DNA from: Eledone cirrhosa
Taxonomy: Eukaryota; Mollusca; Cephalopoda; Octopoda; Eledonidae
Assembly: GCA_964016885.1 (NCBI GenBank)
Contig: OZ024740.1
Span: forward strand, 3,423,336 to 3,487,335
DNA: 64,000 nucleotides
Direction: 5' to 3'
The notes under the pieces: generated by a model
Databases searched by the model: none
What the model saw: only the letters and a program-made list of their open reading frames with translations
Told to the model about the DNA's origin: nothing
Position numbers and translations under genes: made by a program
Shown: one piece after another, positions 16,201 through 32,865 of the stretch
Layout: each line of letters begins with the position of its first letter
How positions within the stretch are numbered: position 1 is the first letter of the stretch

Positions 16201-19200
16201 CTGGTGCTAAATAAACTATCACTGGAACTAAATAGACCATCACTGGTGATAAAGAAACCATCACTGGTACTAAATAAACTATCACTGGTGCTAAATAAAC
16301 CATCACTGGTACTAACTTAACCATCACTGGTACTAAATAAACTATCACTGGTGCTAAATAAACTATCACTGGTACTAAATAAACGATCACTGGTACTAAA
16401 TAAACTATTACTGGTGCTAAATAAACTATTACTGGTACTAAATAAACGATCACTGGTGCTAAATAAACCATCACTTGTGCTAAATAAACTATTACTGGTG
16501 CTAAATAAACTATTACTGGTACTAAATAAAGGATCACTGGTGCTAAATAAACCATCACTGGTGCTAAATAAACTATTACTGGTGCTAAATAAACTATTAC
16601 TGGTGCTGAATAAACTATCACTGGTGCTAAATAAACTATCACCGGTATTAAATAAAATATCACTGGTACTAAATAAACTATCACTGGTGCTAAATAAACT
16701 ATCACTGGTGCTAAATAAACTATCACTGGTACTAGATAAACTATCACTGGTGCTAAATAAACCATCTCTAGTGCTACAGAAACTATCACTGGTGCTAAAT
16801 AAACTATCACTGGTGCTAAATAAACTATCACTAGTACTAAATAAACTATCACTGGTGCTAAATTAACTATCACTGGTGCTAGATAAACCATCTCTAGTGC
16901 TAAATAAACTATCACTGGTGCTAAATAAACTATTTCTGGTACTATATATACTATCACTGGTGCTAAATAAACTATCACTGGTGCTAAATTAACTATCACT
17001 GGTGCTAAATCAACCATCTCTAGTGCTAAATAAACTATAACTGGTGCTAAATAAACTATCACTGGTGCTAAATAAACTATCACTGGTGCTAAATAAACTA
17101 TACGTAGTACTAAATAAACTATCACTGGTGCTAAATTAACTATCACTGGTGCTAAGTAAACCATCTCTAGTGCTAAATAAACTATCACTGGTGCTAAATA
17201 AACCATCTCTAGGGCTAAATAAACTATCACTGGTACTAAATAAACTATCACTGGTGCTAAATTAACTATCACTGGTGCTAAATCAACCATCTCTAGTGCT
17301 AAATAAACTATAACTGGTGCTAAATAAACTATCACTGGTACTATATAAACTATCATTGCTGCTAAATAAATTATCACTGGTACTAAATAAACTATCACTG
17401 GTGCTAGATAAACCATCTCTAGTGCTAATTAAACTATCACTGGTGCTAAATAAACTATCACTAGTACTAAATAAACTATCACTGGTGCTAAATTAACTAT
17501 CACTGGTGCTAAATAAACCATCTCTAGTGCTAAATAAAGTATCACTGGTGCTAAATAAACTATCACTGGTACTAAATTGACCATCACTGGTGATAAATAA
17601 ACCATCACTGGTACTAAATAAACTATCACTGGTGCTAAATAAACTATCACTGGTACTAAATTAACCATCACTGGTACTAAATAAACTATCACTGGTGCTA
17701 AATAAACTATCACTGGTACTAAATAAACGATCACTGGTACTAAATAAACTATTACTGGTGCTACATAAACTATTACTGGTACTAAATAAACGATCACTGG
17801 TGCTAAATAAACCATCACTTGTGCTAAATAAACTATTACTGGTGCTAAATAAACTATTACTGGTACTAAATAAAGGATCACTGGTGCTAAATAAACCATC
17901 ACTGGTGCTAAATAAACTATTACTGGTGCTAAATAAACTATTACAGGTGCTGAATAAACTATCACTGGTGCTAAATAAACTATCACCGGTATTAAATAAA
18001 CTATCACTGGTACTAAATAAACTATCACTGGTACTAAATAAACTATCACTTTGTGCTAAATAAACTATCACTGGTACTAAATAAACTATTACTGGTGCTA
18101 AATGAACTATTACTGGTACTAAATAAACTATTACTGCTACTAAATAAACTATTACTGGTACTAAATAAACGATCACTGGTACTAAATAAACTATCACTTT
18201 GTGCTAAATAAACTATCACTGGTACTAAATAAACTATCACTTTGTGCTAAATAAACTATCACTGGTACGAAATAAACTATTACTGGTGCTAAATAAACTA
18301 TTACTGGTGCTGAATAAACTATCACTGGTGCAAAATAACCCATCTCTAGTGCTAAATAAACTATCACTGGTACTAAATAAACTATCACTGGTGCTAAATA
18401 AACTATCACCGGTATTAAATAAACTATCACTGGTACTAAATAAACTATCACTGGTACTAAATAAACTATCACTTTGTGCTAAATAAACTATCACTGGTTC
18501 TAAATAAACTATTACTGGTGCTAAATAAACTATTACTGGTACTAAATAAACTATTACTGGTGCTAAATAAACTATTACTGGTGCTAAATAAACTATCACT
18601 GGTTCTAAATAAACTATTACTGGTGCTAAATAAACTATCACTGGTGCTAAATAAACTATCACTGGTGCTAAATAAAATATCACTGGTACTAAATAAACTA
18701 TCACTGGTACTAAATAAACTATCACTGGTACTAAATAAACTATCACTGGTTCTAAATAAACTATCACTGGTACTAAATAAACTATCACTTGTGCTAAATA
18801 AACTATCACTGGCGCTAAATAAACTATCACTGGTACTAGATAAACTATCACTGGTGCTAAATAAACCATCTCTTGTGCTACAGAAACTATCACTGGTGCT
18901 AAATAAACTATCACTGGTGCTAAATAAACTATCACTAGTACTAAATAACTATCACTGGTGCTAAATTAACTATCACTGGTGCTAAATAAACCATCTCTAG
19001 TGCTAAATAAACTATCACTGGTGCTAAATAAACTATCTCTGGTACTATATATACTATCACTGGTGCTAAATAAATTATCACTGGTGCTAAATAAACCATC
19101 TCTAGTACTAAATAAACTATCACTGGTGCTAAATTAACCATCTCTAGTGCTACATAAACTATCACTGGTACTAAATAAACTACCGCTGGTGCAACATAAA

Positions 19201-19620
19201 CTATCACTGGTGCTAAATAAACTATCACTGGTGCTAAATAAACTACCACAGGTGCTAAATAAACTATCACTGGTGCTAAATAAACTATCAGTAGTACTAA
19301 ATAAACTATCACTGGTGCTAAATTAACTATCACTGGTGCTAAATAAACTACCACTGGTGCTAAATAAACTATCACTGGTGCTAAATAAACTATCAGTAGT
19401 ACTAAATAAACTATCACTGGTGCTAAATTAACTATCACTGGTGCTAAGTAAACCATCTCTAGTGCTAAATAAACTATCACTGGTGCTAAATAAACCATCT
19501 CTAGGGCTAAATAAACTATCACTGGTACTAAATAAACTATCACTGGTGCTAAATTAACTATCACTGGTGCTAAATAAACCATCTCTAGTGCTAAATAAAC
19601 TATCACTGGTGCTAAATAAA
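13250..19620. repeat. Tandem duplicate of a 2.9-kb block, shift 3,489 bp
   Basis: About 13,250-16,130 and 16,740-19,620 carry the same ordered variants 3,489 bp apart (13,927 and 17,416; 14,206 and 17,695; 14,755 and 18,244; 15,452 and 18,941). Even rare units such as CTATTACAGGTGC, GGTACGAAATAAAC and a 20-bp unit with AATAACTATCACTGG are shared. The copies differ by few point changes. They overlap the longer-range modules described for 10,960-39,480. Confidence 0.8.
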
Positions 19621-20160
19621 CTATCTCTGGTACTATATATACTATCACTGGTGCTAAATAAATTATCACTGGTGCTAAATAAACCATCTCTAGTACTAAA
19701 TAAACTATCACTGGTGCTAAATTAACCATCTCTAGTGCTACATAAACTATCACTGGTACTAAATAAACTACCGCTGGTGCAACATAAACTATCACTGGTG
19801 CTAAATAAACTATCACTGGTGCTAAATAAACTACCACAGGTGCTAAATAAACTATCACTGGTGCTAAATAAACTATCAGTAGTACTAAATAAACTATCAC
19901 TGGTGCTAAATTAACTATCACTGGTGCTAAATAAACTACCACTGGTGCTAAATAAACTATCACTGGTGCTAAATAAACTATCAGTAGTACTAAATAAACT
20001 ATCACTGGTGCTAAATTAACTATCACTGGTGCTAAGTAAACCATCTCTAGTGCTAAATAAACTATCACTGGTGCTAAATAAACCATCTCTAGGGCTAAAT
20101 AAACTATCACTGGTACTAAATAAACTATCACTGGTGCTAAATTAACTATCACTGGTGCTA
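18985..20160. repeat. 588-bp (28-unit) direct tandem duplication inside the array
   Basis: The segment with the ATATATACTATC, ACCGCTGGTGC, CCACAGG and CAGTAGTAC units is repeated immediately downstream with a shift of 588 bp, exactly 28 units. For example, CTATCTCTGG is found at 19,033 and again at 19,621. The two copies look almost identical by eye, suggesting a recent event. Confidence 0.75.
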
Positions 20161-23100
20161 AATAAACCATCTCTAGTGCTAAATAAACTATAACTGGTGC
20201 TAAATAAACTATCACTGGTACTATATAAACTATCATTGCTGCTAAATAAATTATCACTGGTACTAAATAAACTATCACTGGTGCTAGATAAACCATCTCT
20301 AGTGCTAATTAAACTATCACTGGTGCTAAATAAACTATCACTGGTACTAAATAAACTATCACTGGTGCTAAATAGAACATCGCTAGTGCTAAATAAACTA
20401 TCACTGGTGCTAAATAAACTATCACTGGTACTAAATAGACCATCACTGGTGATAAATAAACCATCACTGGTACTAAATAAACTATCACTGGTGCTAAATA
20501 AACTATCACTGGTATTAAATTAACCATCACTGGTACTAAATAAACTATCACTGGTGCTAAATAAACTATCACTGGTACTAAATAAACGATCACTGGTACT
20601 AAATAAACTATTACTGGTGCTAAATAAACTATTACTGGTACTAAATAAACGATCACTGGTGCTAAATAAACCATCACTTGTGCTAAATAAACTATTACTG
20701 GTTCTAAATAAACTATTACTAGTACTAAATAAAGGATCACTGGGGCTAAATAAACCATCACTGGTGCTAAATAAACTATTACTGGTGCTAAATAAACTAT
20801 TACTGGTGCTGAATAAACTATCACTGGTGCTAAATAAACTATCACCGGTATTAAATAAACTATCACTGGTACTAAATAAACTATCACTGGTACTAAATAA
20901 ACTATCACTTTGTGCTAAATAAACTATCACTGGTACTAAATAAACTATTACTGGTGCTAAATAAACTATTACTGGTACTAAATAAACTATTACTGGTACT
21001 AAATAAACTATTACTGGTACTAAATAAACGATCACTGGTACTAAATAAACTATCACTTTGTGCTAAATAAACTATCACTGGTACTAAATAAACTATCACT
21101 TTGTGCTAAATAAACTATCACTGGTACTAAATAAACTATTACTGGTGCTAAATAAACTATTACTGGTGCTGAATAAACTATCACTGGTGCAAAATAAACC
21201 ATCTCTAGTGCTAAATAAACTATCACTGGTACTAAATAAACTATCACTGGTGCTAAATAAACTATCACCGGTATTAAATAAACTATCACTGGTACTAAAT
21301 AAACTATCACTGGTACTAAATAAACTATCACTTTGTGCTAAATAAACTATCACTGGTTCTAAATAAACTATTACTGGTGCTAAATAAACTATCACTGGTG
21401 CTAAATAAACTATTACTGGTGCTAAATAAACTATTACTGGTACTAAATAAACTATTAATGGTGCTAAATAAACTATTACTGGTGCTAAATAAACTATTAC
21501 TGGTACTAAATAAAGGATCACTGGTGCTAAATAAACCATCACTGGTGCTAAATAAACTATTACTGGTGCTAAATAAACTATTACTGGTGCTGAATAAACT
21601 ATCACTGGTGCTAAATAAACTATCACCGGTATTAAATAAACTATCACTGGTACTAAATAAACTATCACTGGTGCTAAATAAACTATCACTGGTGCTAAAT
21701 ATACTATCACTGGTACTAGATAAACTATCACTGGTGCTAAATAAACCATCTCTAGTGCTACAGAAACTATCACTGGTGCTAAATAAACTATCACTGGTGC
21801 TAAATAAACTATCACTAGTACTAAATAAACTATCACTGGTGCTAAATTAACTATCACTGGTGCTAAATAAACCATCTCTAGTGCTAAATAAACTATCACT
21901 GGTGCTAAATAAACTATCTCTGGCACTATATATACTATCACTGGTGCTAAATAAATTATCACTGGTGCTAAATAAACCATCTCTAGTACTAAATAAACTA
22001 TCACTGGTGCTAAATTAACCATCTCTAGTGCTACATAAACTATCACTGGTACTAAATAAACTACCGCTGGTGCAACATAAACTATCACTAGTGCTAAATA
22101 AACTATCACTGGTGCTAAATAAACTACCACAGGTGCTAAATAAACTATCACTGGTGCTAAATAAACTATCAGTAGTACTAAATAAACTATCACTGGTGCT
22201 TAATTAACTATCACTGGTGCTAAATAAACTATCACTGGTGCTAAATAAACTATCACTGGTACTAAATAAACTATCAGTAGTACTAAATAAACTATCACTG
22301 GTGCTAAATTAACTATCACTGGTGCTAAGTAAACCATCTCTAGTGCTAAATAAACTATCACTGGTGCTAAATAAACCATCTCTAGGGCTAAATAAACTAT
22401 CACTGGTACTAAATAAACTATCACTGGTGCTAAATTAACTATCACTGGTGCTAAATAAACCATCTCTAGTGCTAAATAAACTATAACTGGTGCTAAATAA
22501 ACTATCACTGGTACTATATAATCTATCATTGCTGCTAAATACATTATCACTGGTACTAAATAAACTATCACTGGTGCTAGATAAACCATCTCTAATGCTA
22601 ATTAAACTATCACTGGTGCTAAATAAACTATCACTGGTACTAAATAAACTATCACTGGTGCTAAATAGAACATCGCTAGTGCTAAATAAACTATCACTGG
22701 TGCTAAATAAACTATCACTAGTACTAAATAGACCATCACTGATGATAAATAAACCATCACTGGTACTAAATAAACTATCACTGTTGCTAAATAAACTATC
22801 ACTGTTACTAAAGTAACCATCACTGGTACTAAATAAACTATCACTGGTGCTAAATAAACTATCACTGGTACTAAATAAACGATCACTGGTACTGAATAAA
22901 CTATTACTGGTGCTAAATAAACTATTACTGGTACTAAATAAACGATCACTGGTGCTAAATAAACCATCACTTGTGCTAAATAAACTATTACTGGTGCTAA
23001 ATAAACTATTACTGGTACTAAATAAAGGATCACTGGTGCTAAATAAACCATCACTGGTGCTAAATAAACTATTACTGGTGCTAAATAAACTATTACTGGT

Positions 23101-24099
23101 GCTGAATAAACTATCACTGGTGCTAAATAAACTATCACCGGTATTAAATAAACTATCACTGGTACTAAATAAACTATCACTGGTACTAAATAAACTATCA
23201 CTTAGTGCTAAATAAACTATCACTGGTACTAAATAAACTATTACTGGTGCTAAATAAACTATTACTGGTACTAAATAAACTATTACTGGTACTAAATAAA
23301 CTATTACTGGTACTAAATAAACGATCACTGGTACTAAATAAACTATCACTTTGTGCTAAATAAACTATCACTGGTACTAAATAAACTATCACTTTGTGCT
23401 AAATAAACTATCACTGGTACTAAATAAACTATCACTTTGTGCTAAATAAACTATCACTGGTACTAAATAAACTATTACTGGTGCTAAATAAACTATAACT
23501 GGTGCTGAATAAACTATCACTGGTGCAAAATAAACCATCTCTAGTGCTAAATAAACTATTACTGGTGCTAAATAAACTATTACTGGTACTAAATAAACTA
23601 TTACTGGTGCTAAATAAACTATTACTGGTGCTAAATAAACTATCACTGGTTCTAAATAAACTATTACTGGTGCTAAATAAACTATCACTGGTGCTAAATA
23701 AACTATCACTGGTGCTAAATAAAATATCACTGGTACTAAATAAACTATCACTGGTACTAAATAAACTATCACTGGTACTAAATAAACTATCACTGGTACT
23801 AAATAAACTATCACTGGTACTAAATAAACTATCACTGGTGCTAAATAAACTATCACTGGTGCTAAATAAACTATCACTGGTGCTAAATAAACTATTACTG
23901 GTGCTAAATAAACTATTACTGGTACTAAATAAACTATTAATGGTGCTAAATAAACTATTACTGGTGCTAAATAAACTATTACTGGTACTAAATAAAGGAT
24001 CACTGGTGCTAAATAAACCATCACTGGTGCTAAATAAACTATTACTGGTGCTAAATAAACTATTACTGGTGCTGAATAAACTATCACTGGTGCTAAATA

Positions 24100-27000
24100 A
24101 ACTATCACCGGTATTAAATAAACTATCACTGGTACTAAATAAACTATCACTGGTGCTAAATAAACTATCACTGGTGCTAAATATACTATCACTGGTACTA
24201 GATAAACTATCACTGGTGCTAAATAAACCATCTCTAGTGCTACAGAAACTATCACTGGTGCTAAATAAACTATCACTGGTGCTAAATAAACTATCACTAG
24301 TACTAAATAAACTATCACTGGTGCTAAATTAACTATCACTGGTGCTAAATAAACCATCTCTAGTGCTAAATAAACTATCACTGGTGCTAAATAAACTATC
24401 TCTGGTACTATATATACTATCACTGGTGCTAAATAAATTATCACTGGTGCTAAATAAACCATCTCTAGTACTAAATAAACTATCACTGGTGCTAAATTAA
24501 CCATCTCTAATGCTACATAAACTATCACTGGTACTAAATATACTACCGCTGGTGCAACATAAACTATCACTAGTGCTAAATAAACTATCACTGGTGCTAA
24601 ATAAACTACCACAGGTGCTAAATAAACTATCACTGGTGCTAAATAAACTATCAGTAGTACTAAATAAACTATCACTGGTGCTAAATTAACTATCACTGGT
24701 GCTAAATAAACTATCACTGGTGCTAAATAAACTATCACTGGTACTAAATAAACTATCAGTAGTACTAAATAAACTATCACTGGTGCTAAATTAACTATCA
24801 CTGGTGCTAAGTAAACCATCTCTAGTGCTAAATAAACTATCACTGGTGCTAAATAAACCATCTCTAGGGCTAAATAAACTATCACTGGTACTAAATAAAC
24901 TATCACTGGTGCTAAATTAACTATCACTGGTGCTAAATAAACCATCTCTAGTGCTAAATAAACTATAACTGGTGCTAAATAAACTATCACTGGTACTATA
25001 TAATCTATCATTGCTGCTAAATACATTATCACTGGTACTAAATAAACTATCACTGGTGCTAGATAAACCATCTCTAATGCTAATTAAACTATCACTGGTG
25101 CTAAATAAACTATCACTGGTACTAAATAAACTATCACTGGTGCTAAATAGAACATCGCTAGTGCTAAATAAACTATCACTGGTGCTAAATAAACTATCAC
25201 TAGTACTAAATAGACCATCACTGATGATAAATAAACCATCACTGGTACTAAATAAACTATCACTGTTGCTAAATAAACTATCACTGGTACTAAAGTAACC
25301 ATCACTGGTACTAAATAAACTATCACTGGTGCTAAATAAACTATCACTGGTACTAAATAAACGATCACTGGTACTAAATAAACTATTACTGGTGCTAAAT
25401 AAACTATTACTGGTACTAAATAAACGATCACTGGTGCTAAATAAACCATCACTGGTGCTAAATAAACTATTACTGGTGCTAAATAAACTATTACTGGTGC
25501 TGAATAAACTATCACTGGTGCTAAATAAACTATCACCGGTATTAAATAAACTATCACTGGTACTAAATAAACTATCACTGGTACTAAATAAACTATCACT
25601 TTGTGCTAAATAAACTATCACTGGTACTAAATAAACTATTACTGGTGCTAAATAAACTATTACTGGTACTAAATAAACTATTACTGGTACTAAATAAACT
25701 ATTACTGGTACTAAATAAACGATCACTGGTACTAAATAAACTATCACTTTGTGCTAAATAAACTATCACTGGTACTAAATAAACTATCACTTTGTGCTAA
25801 ATAAACTATCACTGGTACTAAATAAACTATTACTGGTGCTAAATAAACTATTACTGGTGCTGAATAAACTATCACTGGTGCAAAATAAACCATCTCTAGT
25901 GCTAAATAAACTATCACTGGTACTAAATAAACTATCACTGGTGCTAAATAAACTATCACCGGTATTTAATAAACTATCACTGGTACTAAATAAACTATCA
26001 CTGGTACTAAATAAACTATCACTTTGTGCTAAAAATAAACTATCACTGGTTCTAAATAAACTATTACTGGTGCTAAATAAAGTATCACTGGTGCTAAATA
26101 AACTATTACTGGTACTAAATAAACTATTACTGGTACTAAATAAACTATTACTGGTGCTAAATAAACTATTACTGGTGCTAAATAAACTATCACTGGTTCT
26201 AAATAAACTATTACTGGTGCTAAATAAACTATCACTGGTGCTAAATAAACTATCACTGGTGCTAAATAAAATATCACTGGTACTAAATAAACTATCACTG
26301 GTACTAAATAAACTATCACTGGTACTAAATAAACTATCACTGGTACTAAATAAACTATCACTGGTACTAAATAAACTATCACTGGTGCTAAATAAACTAT
26401 CACTGGTGCTAAATAAACTATCACTGGTGCTAAATAAACTATTACTGGTGCTAAATAAACTATTACTCGTACTAAATAAACTATTAATGGTGCTAAATAA
26501 ACTATTACTGGTGCTAAATAAACTATTACTGGTACTAAATAAAGGATCACTGGTGCTAAATAAACCATCACTGGTGCTAAATAAACTATTACTGGTGCTA
26601 AATAAACTATTACTGGTGCTGAATAAACTATCACTGGTGCTAAATAAACTATCACCGGTATTAAATAAACTATCACTGGTACTAAATAAACTATCACTGG
26701 TGCTAAATAAACTATCACTGGTGCTAAATATACTATCACTGGTACTAGATAAACTATCACTGGTGCTAAATAAACCATCTCTAGTGCTACAGAAACTATC
26801 ACTGGTGCTAAATAAACTATCACTGGTGCTAAATAAACTATCACTAGTACTAAATAAACTATCACTGGTGCTAAATTAACTATCACTGGTGCTAAATAAA
26901 CCATCTCTAGTGCTAAATAAACTATCACTGGTGCTAAATAAACTATCTCTGGTACTATATATACTATCACTGGTGCTAAATAAATTATCACTGGTGCTAA

Positions 27001-30000
27001 ATAAACCATCTCTAGTACTAAATAAACTATCACTGGTGCTAAATTAACCATCTCTAGTGCTACATAAACTATCACTGGTACTAAATAAACTACCGCTGGT
27101 GCAACATAAACTATCACTTGTGCTAAATAAACTATCACTGGTGCTAAATAAACTACCACAGGTGCTAAATAAACTATCACTGGTGCTAAATAAACTATCA
27201 GTAGTACTAAATAAACTATCACTGGTGCTAAATTAACTATCACTGGTGCTAAATAAACTATCACTGGTGCTAAATAAACTATCACTGGTACTAAATAAAC
27301 TATCAGTAGTACTAAATAAACTATCACTGGTGCTAAATTAACTATCACTGGTGCTAAGTAAACCATCTCTAGTGCTAAATAAACTATCACTGGTGCTAAA
27401 TAAACTATCACCGGTATTTAATAAACTATCACTGGTACTAAATAAACTATCACTGGTACTAAATAAACTATCACTTTGTGCTAAAAATAAACTATCACTG
27501 GTTCTAAATAAACTATTACTGGTGCTAAATAAACTATCACTGGTGCTAAATAAACTATTACTGGTACTAAATAAACTATTACTGGTACTAAATAAACTAT
27601 TACTGGTGCTAAATAAACTATTACTGGTGCTAAATAAACTATCACTGGTTCTAAATAAACTATTACTGGTGCTAAATAAACTATCACTGGTGCTAAATAA
27701 ACTATCACTGGTGCTAAATAAAATATCACTGGTACTAAATAAACTATCACTGGTACTAAATAAACTATCACTGGTACTAAATAAACTATCACTGGTACTA
27801 AATAAACTATCACTGGTACTAAATAAACTATCACTGGTGCTAAATAAACTATCACTGGTGCTAAATAAACTATCACTGGTGCTAAATAAACTATTACTGG
27901 TGCTAAATAAACTATTACTCGTACTAAATAAACTATTAATGGTGCTAAATAAACTATTACTGGTGCTAAATAAACTATTACTGGTACTAAATAAAGGATC
28001 ACTGGTGCTAAATAAACCATCACTGGTGCTAAATAAACTATTACTGGTGCTAAATAAACTATTACTGGTGCTGAATAAACTATCACTGGTGCTAAATAAA
28101 CTATCACCGGTATTAAATAAACTATCACTGGTACTAAATAAACTATCACTGGTGCTAAATAAACTATCACTGGTGCTAAATATACTATCACTGGTACTAG
28201 ATAAACTATCACTGGTGCTAAATAAACCATCTCTAGTGCTACAGAAACTATCACTGGTGCTAAATAAACTATCACTGGTGCTAAATAAACTATCACTAGT
28301 ACTAAATAAACTATCACTGGTGCTAAATTAACTATCACTGGTGCTAAATAAACCATCTCTAGTGCTAAATAAACTATCACTGGTGCTAAATAAACTATCT
28401 CTGGTACTATATATACTATCACTGGTGCTAAATAAATTATCACTGGTGCTAAATAAACCATCTCTAGTACTAAATAAACTATCACTGGTGCTAAATTAAC
28501 CATCTCTAGTGCTACATAAACTATCACTGGTACTAAATAAACTACCGCTGGTGCAACATAAACTATCACTAGTGCTAAATAAACTATCACTGGTGCTAAA
28601 TAAACTACCACAGGTGCTAAATAAACTATCACTGGTGCTAAATAAACTATCAGTAGTACTAAATAAACTATCACTGGTGCTAAATTAACTATCACTGGTG
28701 CTAAATAAACTATCACTGGTGCTAAATAAACTATCACTGGTACTAAATAAACTATCAGTAGTACTAAATAAACTATCACTGGTGCTAAATTAACTATCAC
28801 TGGTGCTAAGTAAACCATCTCTAGTGCTAAATAAACTATCACTGGTGCTAAATAAACCATCTCTAGGGCTAAATAAACTATCACTGGTACTAAATAAACT
28901 ATCACTGGTGCTAAATTAACTATCACTGGTGCTAAATAAACCATCTCTAGTGCTAAATAAACTATAACTGGTGCTAAATAAACTATCACTGGTACTATAT
29001 AATCTATCATTGCTGCTAAATACATTATCACTGGTACTAAATAAACTATCACTGGTGCTAGATAAACCATCTCTAATGCTAATTAAACTATCACTGGTGC
29101 TAAATAAACTATCACTGGTACTAAATAAACTATCACTGGTGCTAAATAGAACATCGCTAGTGCTAAATAAACTATCACTGGTGCTAAATAAACTATCACT
29201 AGTACTAAATAGACCATCACTGGTGATAAATAAACCATCACTGGTACTAAATAAACTATCACTGTTGCTAAATAAACTATCACTGGTACTAAAGTAACCA
29301 TCACTGGTACTAAATAAACTATCACTGGTGCTAAATAAACTATCACTGGTACTAAATAAACGATCACTGGTACTAAATAAACTATTACTGGTGCTAAATA
29401 AACTATTACTGGTACTAAATAAACGATCACTGGTGCTAAATAAACCATCACTGGTGCTAAATAAACTATTACTGGTGCTAAATAAACTATTACTGGTGCT
29501 GAATAAACTATCACTGGTGCTAAATAAACTATCACCGGTATTAAATAAACTATCACTGGTACTAAATAAACTATCACTGGTGCTAAATAAACTATCACCG
29601 GTATTAAATAAACTATCACTGGTACTAAATAAACTATCACTGGTGCTAAATAAACTATCACTGGTGCTAAATATACTATCACTGGTACTAGATAAACTAT
29701 CACTGGTGCTAAATAAACCATCTCTAGTGCTACAGAAACTATCACTGGTGCTAAATAAACTATCACTGGTGCTAAATAAACTATCACTAGTACTAAATAA
29801 ACTATCACTGGTGCTAAATTAACTATCACTGGTGCTAAATAAACCATCTCTAGTGCTAAATAAACTATCACTGGTGCTAAATAAACTATCTCTGGTACTA
29901 TATATACTATCACTGGTGCTAAATAAATTATCACTGGTGCTAAATAAACCATCTCTAGTACTAAATAAACTATCACTGGTGCTAAATTAACCATCTCTAG

Positions 30001-32865
30001 TGCTACATAAACTATCACTGGTACTAAATATACTACCGCTGGTGCAACATAAACTATCACTAGTGCTAAATAAACTATCACTGGTGCTAAATAAACTACC
30101 ACAGGTGCTAAATAAACTATCACTGGTGCTAAATAAACTATCAGTAGTACTAAATAAACTATCACTGGTGCTAAATTAACTATCACTGGTGCTACATAAA
30201 CTATCACTGGTGCTAAATAAACTATCACTGGTACTAAATAAACTATCAGTAGTACTAAATAAACTATCACTGGTGCTAAATTAACTATCACTGGTGCTAA
30301 GTAAACCATCTCTAGTGCTAAATAAACTATCACTGGTGCTAAATAAACCATCTCTAGGGCTAAATAAACTATCACTGGTACTAAATAAACTATCACTGGT
30401 GCTAAATTAACTATCACTGGTGCTAAATAAACCATCTCTAGTGCTAAATAAACTATAACTGGTGCTAAATAAACTATCACTGGTACTATATAATCTATCA
30501 TTGCTGCTAAATACATTATCACTGGTACTAAATAAACTATCACTGGTGCTAGATAAACCATCTCTAATGCTAATTAAACTATCACTGGTGCTAAATAAAC
30601 TATCACTGGTACTAAATAAACTATCACTGGTGCTAAATAGAACATCGCTAGTGCTAAATAAACTATCACTGGTGCTAAATAAACTATCACTAGTACTAAA
30701 TAGACCATCACTGATGATAAATAAACCATCACTGGTACTAAATAAACTATCACTGTTGCTAAATAAACTATCACTGGTACTAAAGTAACCATCACTGGTA
30801 CTAAATAAACTATCACTGGTGCTAAATAAACTATCACTGGTACTAAATAAACGATCACTGGTACTAAATAAACTATTACTGGTGCTAAATAAACTATTAC
30901 TGGTACTAAATAAACGATCACTGGTGCTAAATAAACCATCACTGGTGCTAAATAAACTATTACTGGTGCTAAATAAACTATTACTGGTGCTGAATAAACT
31001 ATCACTGGTGCTAAATAAACTATCACCGGTATTAAATAAACTATCACTGGTACTAAATAAACTATCACTGGTACTAAATAAACTATCACTTTGTGCTAAA
31101 TAAACTATCACTGGTACTAAATAAACTATTACTGGTGCTAAATAAACTATTACTGGTACTAAATAAACTATTACTGGTACTAAATAAACTATTACTGGTA
31201 CTAAATAAACGATCACTGGTACTAAATAAACTATCACTTTGTGCTAAATAAACTATCACTGGTACTAAATAAACTATCACTTTGTGCTAAATAAACTATC
31301 ACTGGTACTAAATAAACTATTACTGGTGCTAAATAAACTATTACTGGTGCTGAATAAACTATCACTGGTGCAAAATAAACCATCTCTAGTGCTAAATAAA
31401 CTATCACTGGTACTAAATAAACTATCACTGGTGCTAAATAAACTATCACCGGTATTTAATAAACTATCACTGGTACTAAATAAACTATCACTGGTACTAA
31501 ATAAACTATCACTTTGTGCTAAAAATAAACTATCACTGGTTCTAAATAAACTATTACTGGTGCTAAATAAACTATCACTGGTGCTAAATAAACTATTACT
31601 GGTACTAAATAAACTATTACTGGTACTAAATAAACTATTACTGGTGCTAAATAAACTATTACTGGTGCTAAATAAACTATCACTGGTTCTAAATAAACTA
31701 TTACTGGTGCTAAATAAACTATCACTGGTGCTAAATAAACTATCACTGGTGCTAAATAAAATATCACTGGTACTAAATAAACTATCACTGGTACTAAATA
31801 AACTATCACTGGTACTAAATAAACTATCACTGGTACTAAATAAACTATCACTGGTACTAAATAAACTATCACTGGTGCTAAATAAACTATCACTGGTGCT
31901 AAATAAACTATCACTGGTGCTAAATAAACTATTACTGGTGCTAAATAAACTATTACTCGTACTAAATAAACTATTAATGGTGCTAAATAAACTATTACTG
32001 GTGCTAAATAAACTATTACTGGTACTAAATAAAGGATCACTGGTGCTAAATAAACCATCACTGGTGCTAAATAAACTATTACTGGTGCTAAATAAACTAT
32101 TACTGGTGCTGAATAAACTATCACTGGTGCTAAATAAACTATCACCGGTATTAAATAAACTATCACTGGTACTAAATAAACTATCACTGGTGCTAAATAA
32201 ACTATCACTGGTGCTAAATATACTATCACTGGTACTAGATAAACTATCACTGGTGCTAAATAAACCATCTCTAGTGCTACAGAAACTATCACTGGTGCTA
32301 AATAAACTATCACTGGTGCTAAATAAACTATCACTAGTACTAAATAAACTATCACTGGTGCTAAATTAACTATCACTGGTGCTAAATAAACCATCTCTAG
32401 TGCTAAATAAACTATCACTGGTGCTAAATAAACTATCTCTGGTACTATATATACTATCACTGGTGCTAAATAAATTATCACTGGTGCTAAATAAACCATC
32501 TCTAGTACTAAATAAACTATCACTGGTGCTAAATTAACCATCTCTAGTGCTACATAAACTATCACTGGTACTAAATAAACTACCGCTGGTGCAACATAAA
32601 CTATCACTAGTGCTAAATAAACTATCACTGGTGCTAAATAAACTACCACAGGTGCTAAATAAACTATCACTGGTGCTAAATAAACTATCAGTAGTACTAA
32701 ATAAACTATCACTGGTGCTAAATTAACTATCACTGGTGCTAAATAAACTATCACTGGTGCTAAATAAACTATCACTGGTACTAAATAAACTATCAGTAGT
32801 ACTAAATAAACTATCACTGGTGCTAAATTAACTATCACTGGTGCTAAGTAAACCATCTCTAGTGC
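24100..32865. repeat. Near-identical 3.3-kb blocks, shift 5,490 bp
   Basis: About 24,100-27,375 and 29,590-32,865 match at a constant offset of 5,490 bp (24,917 and 30,407; 25,329 and 30,819; 25,794 and 31,284; 26,879 and 32,369). Both carry the unusual 24-bp unit with CTAAAAATAAAC and the CGGTATTTAATAAAC unit. Differences are scattered single bases, for example AAGTATC in the first copy where the second has AACTATC near 26,090 and 31,570. Confidence 0.82.
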
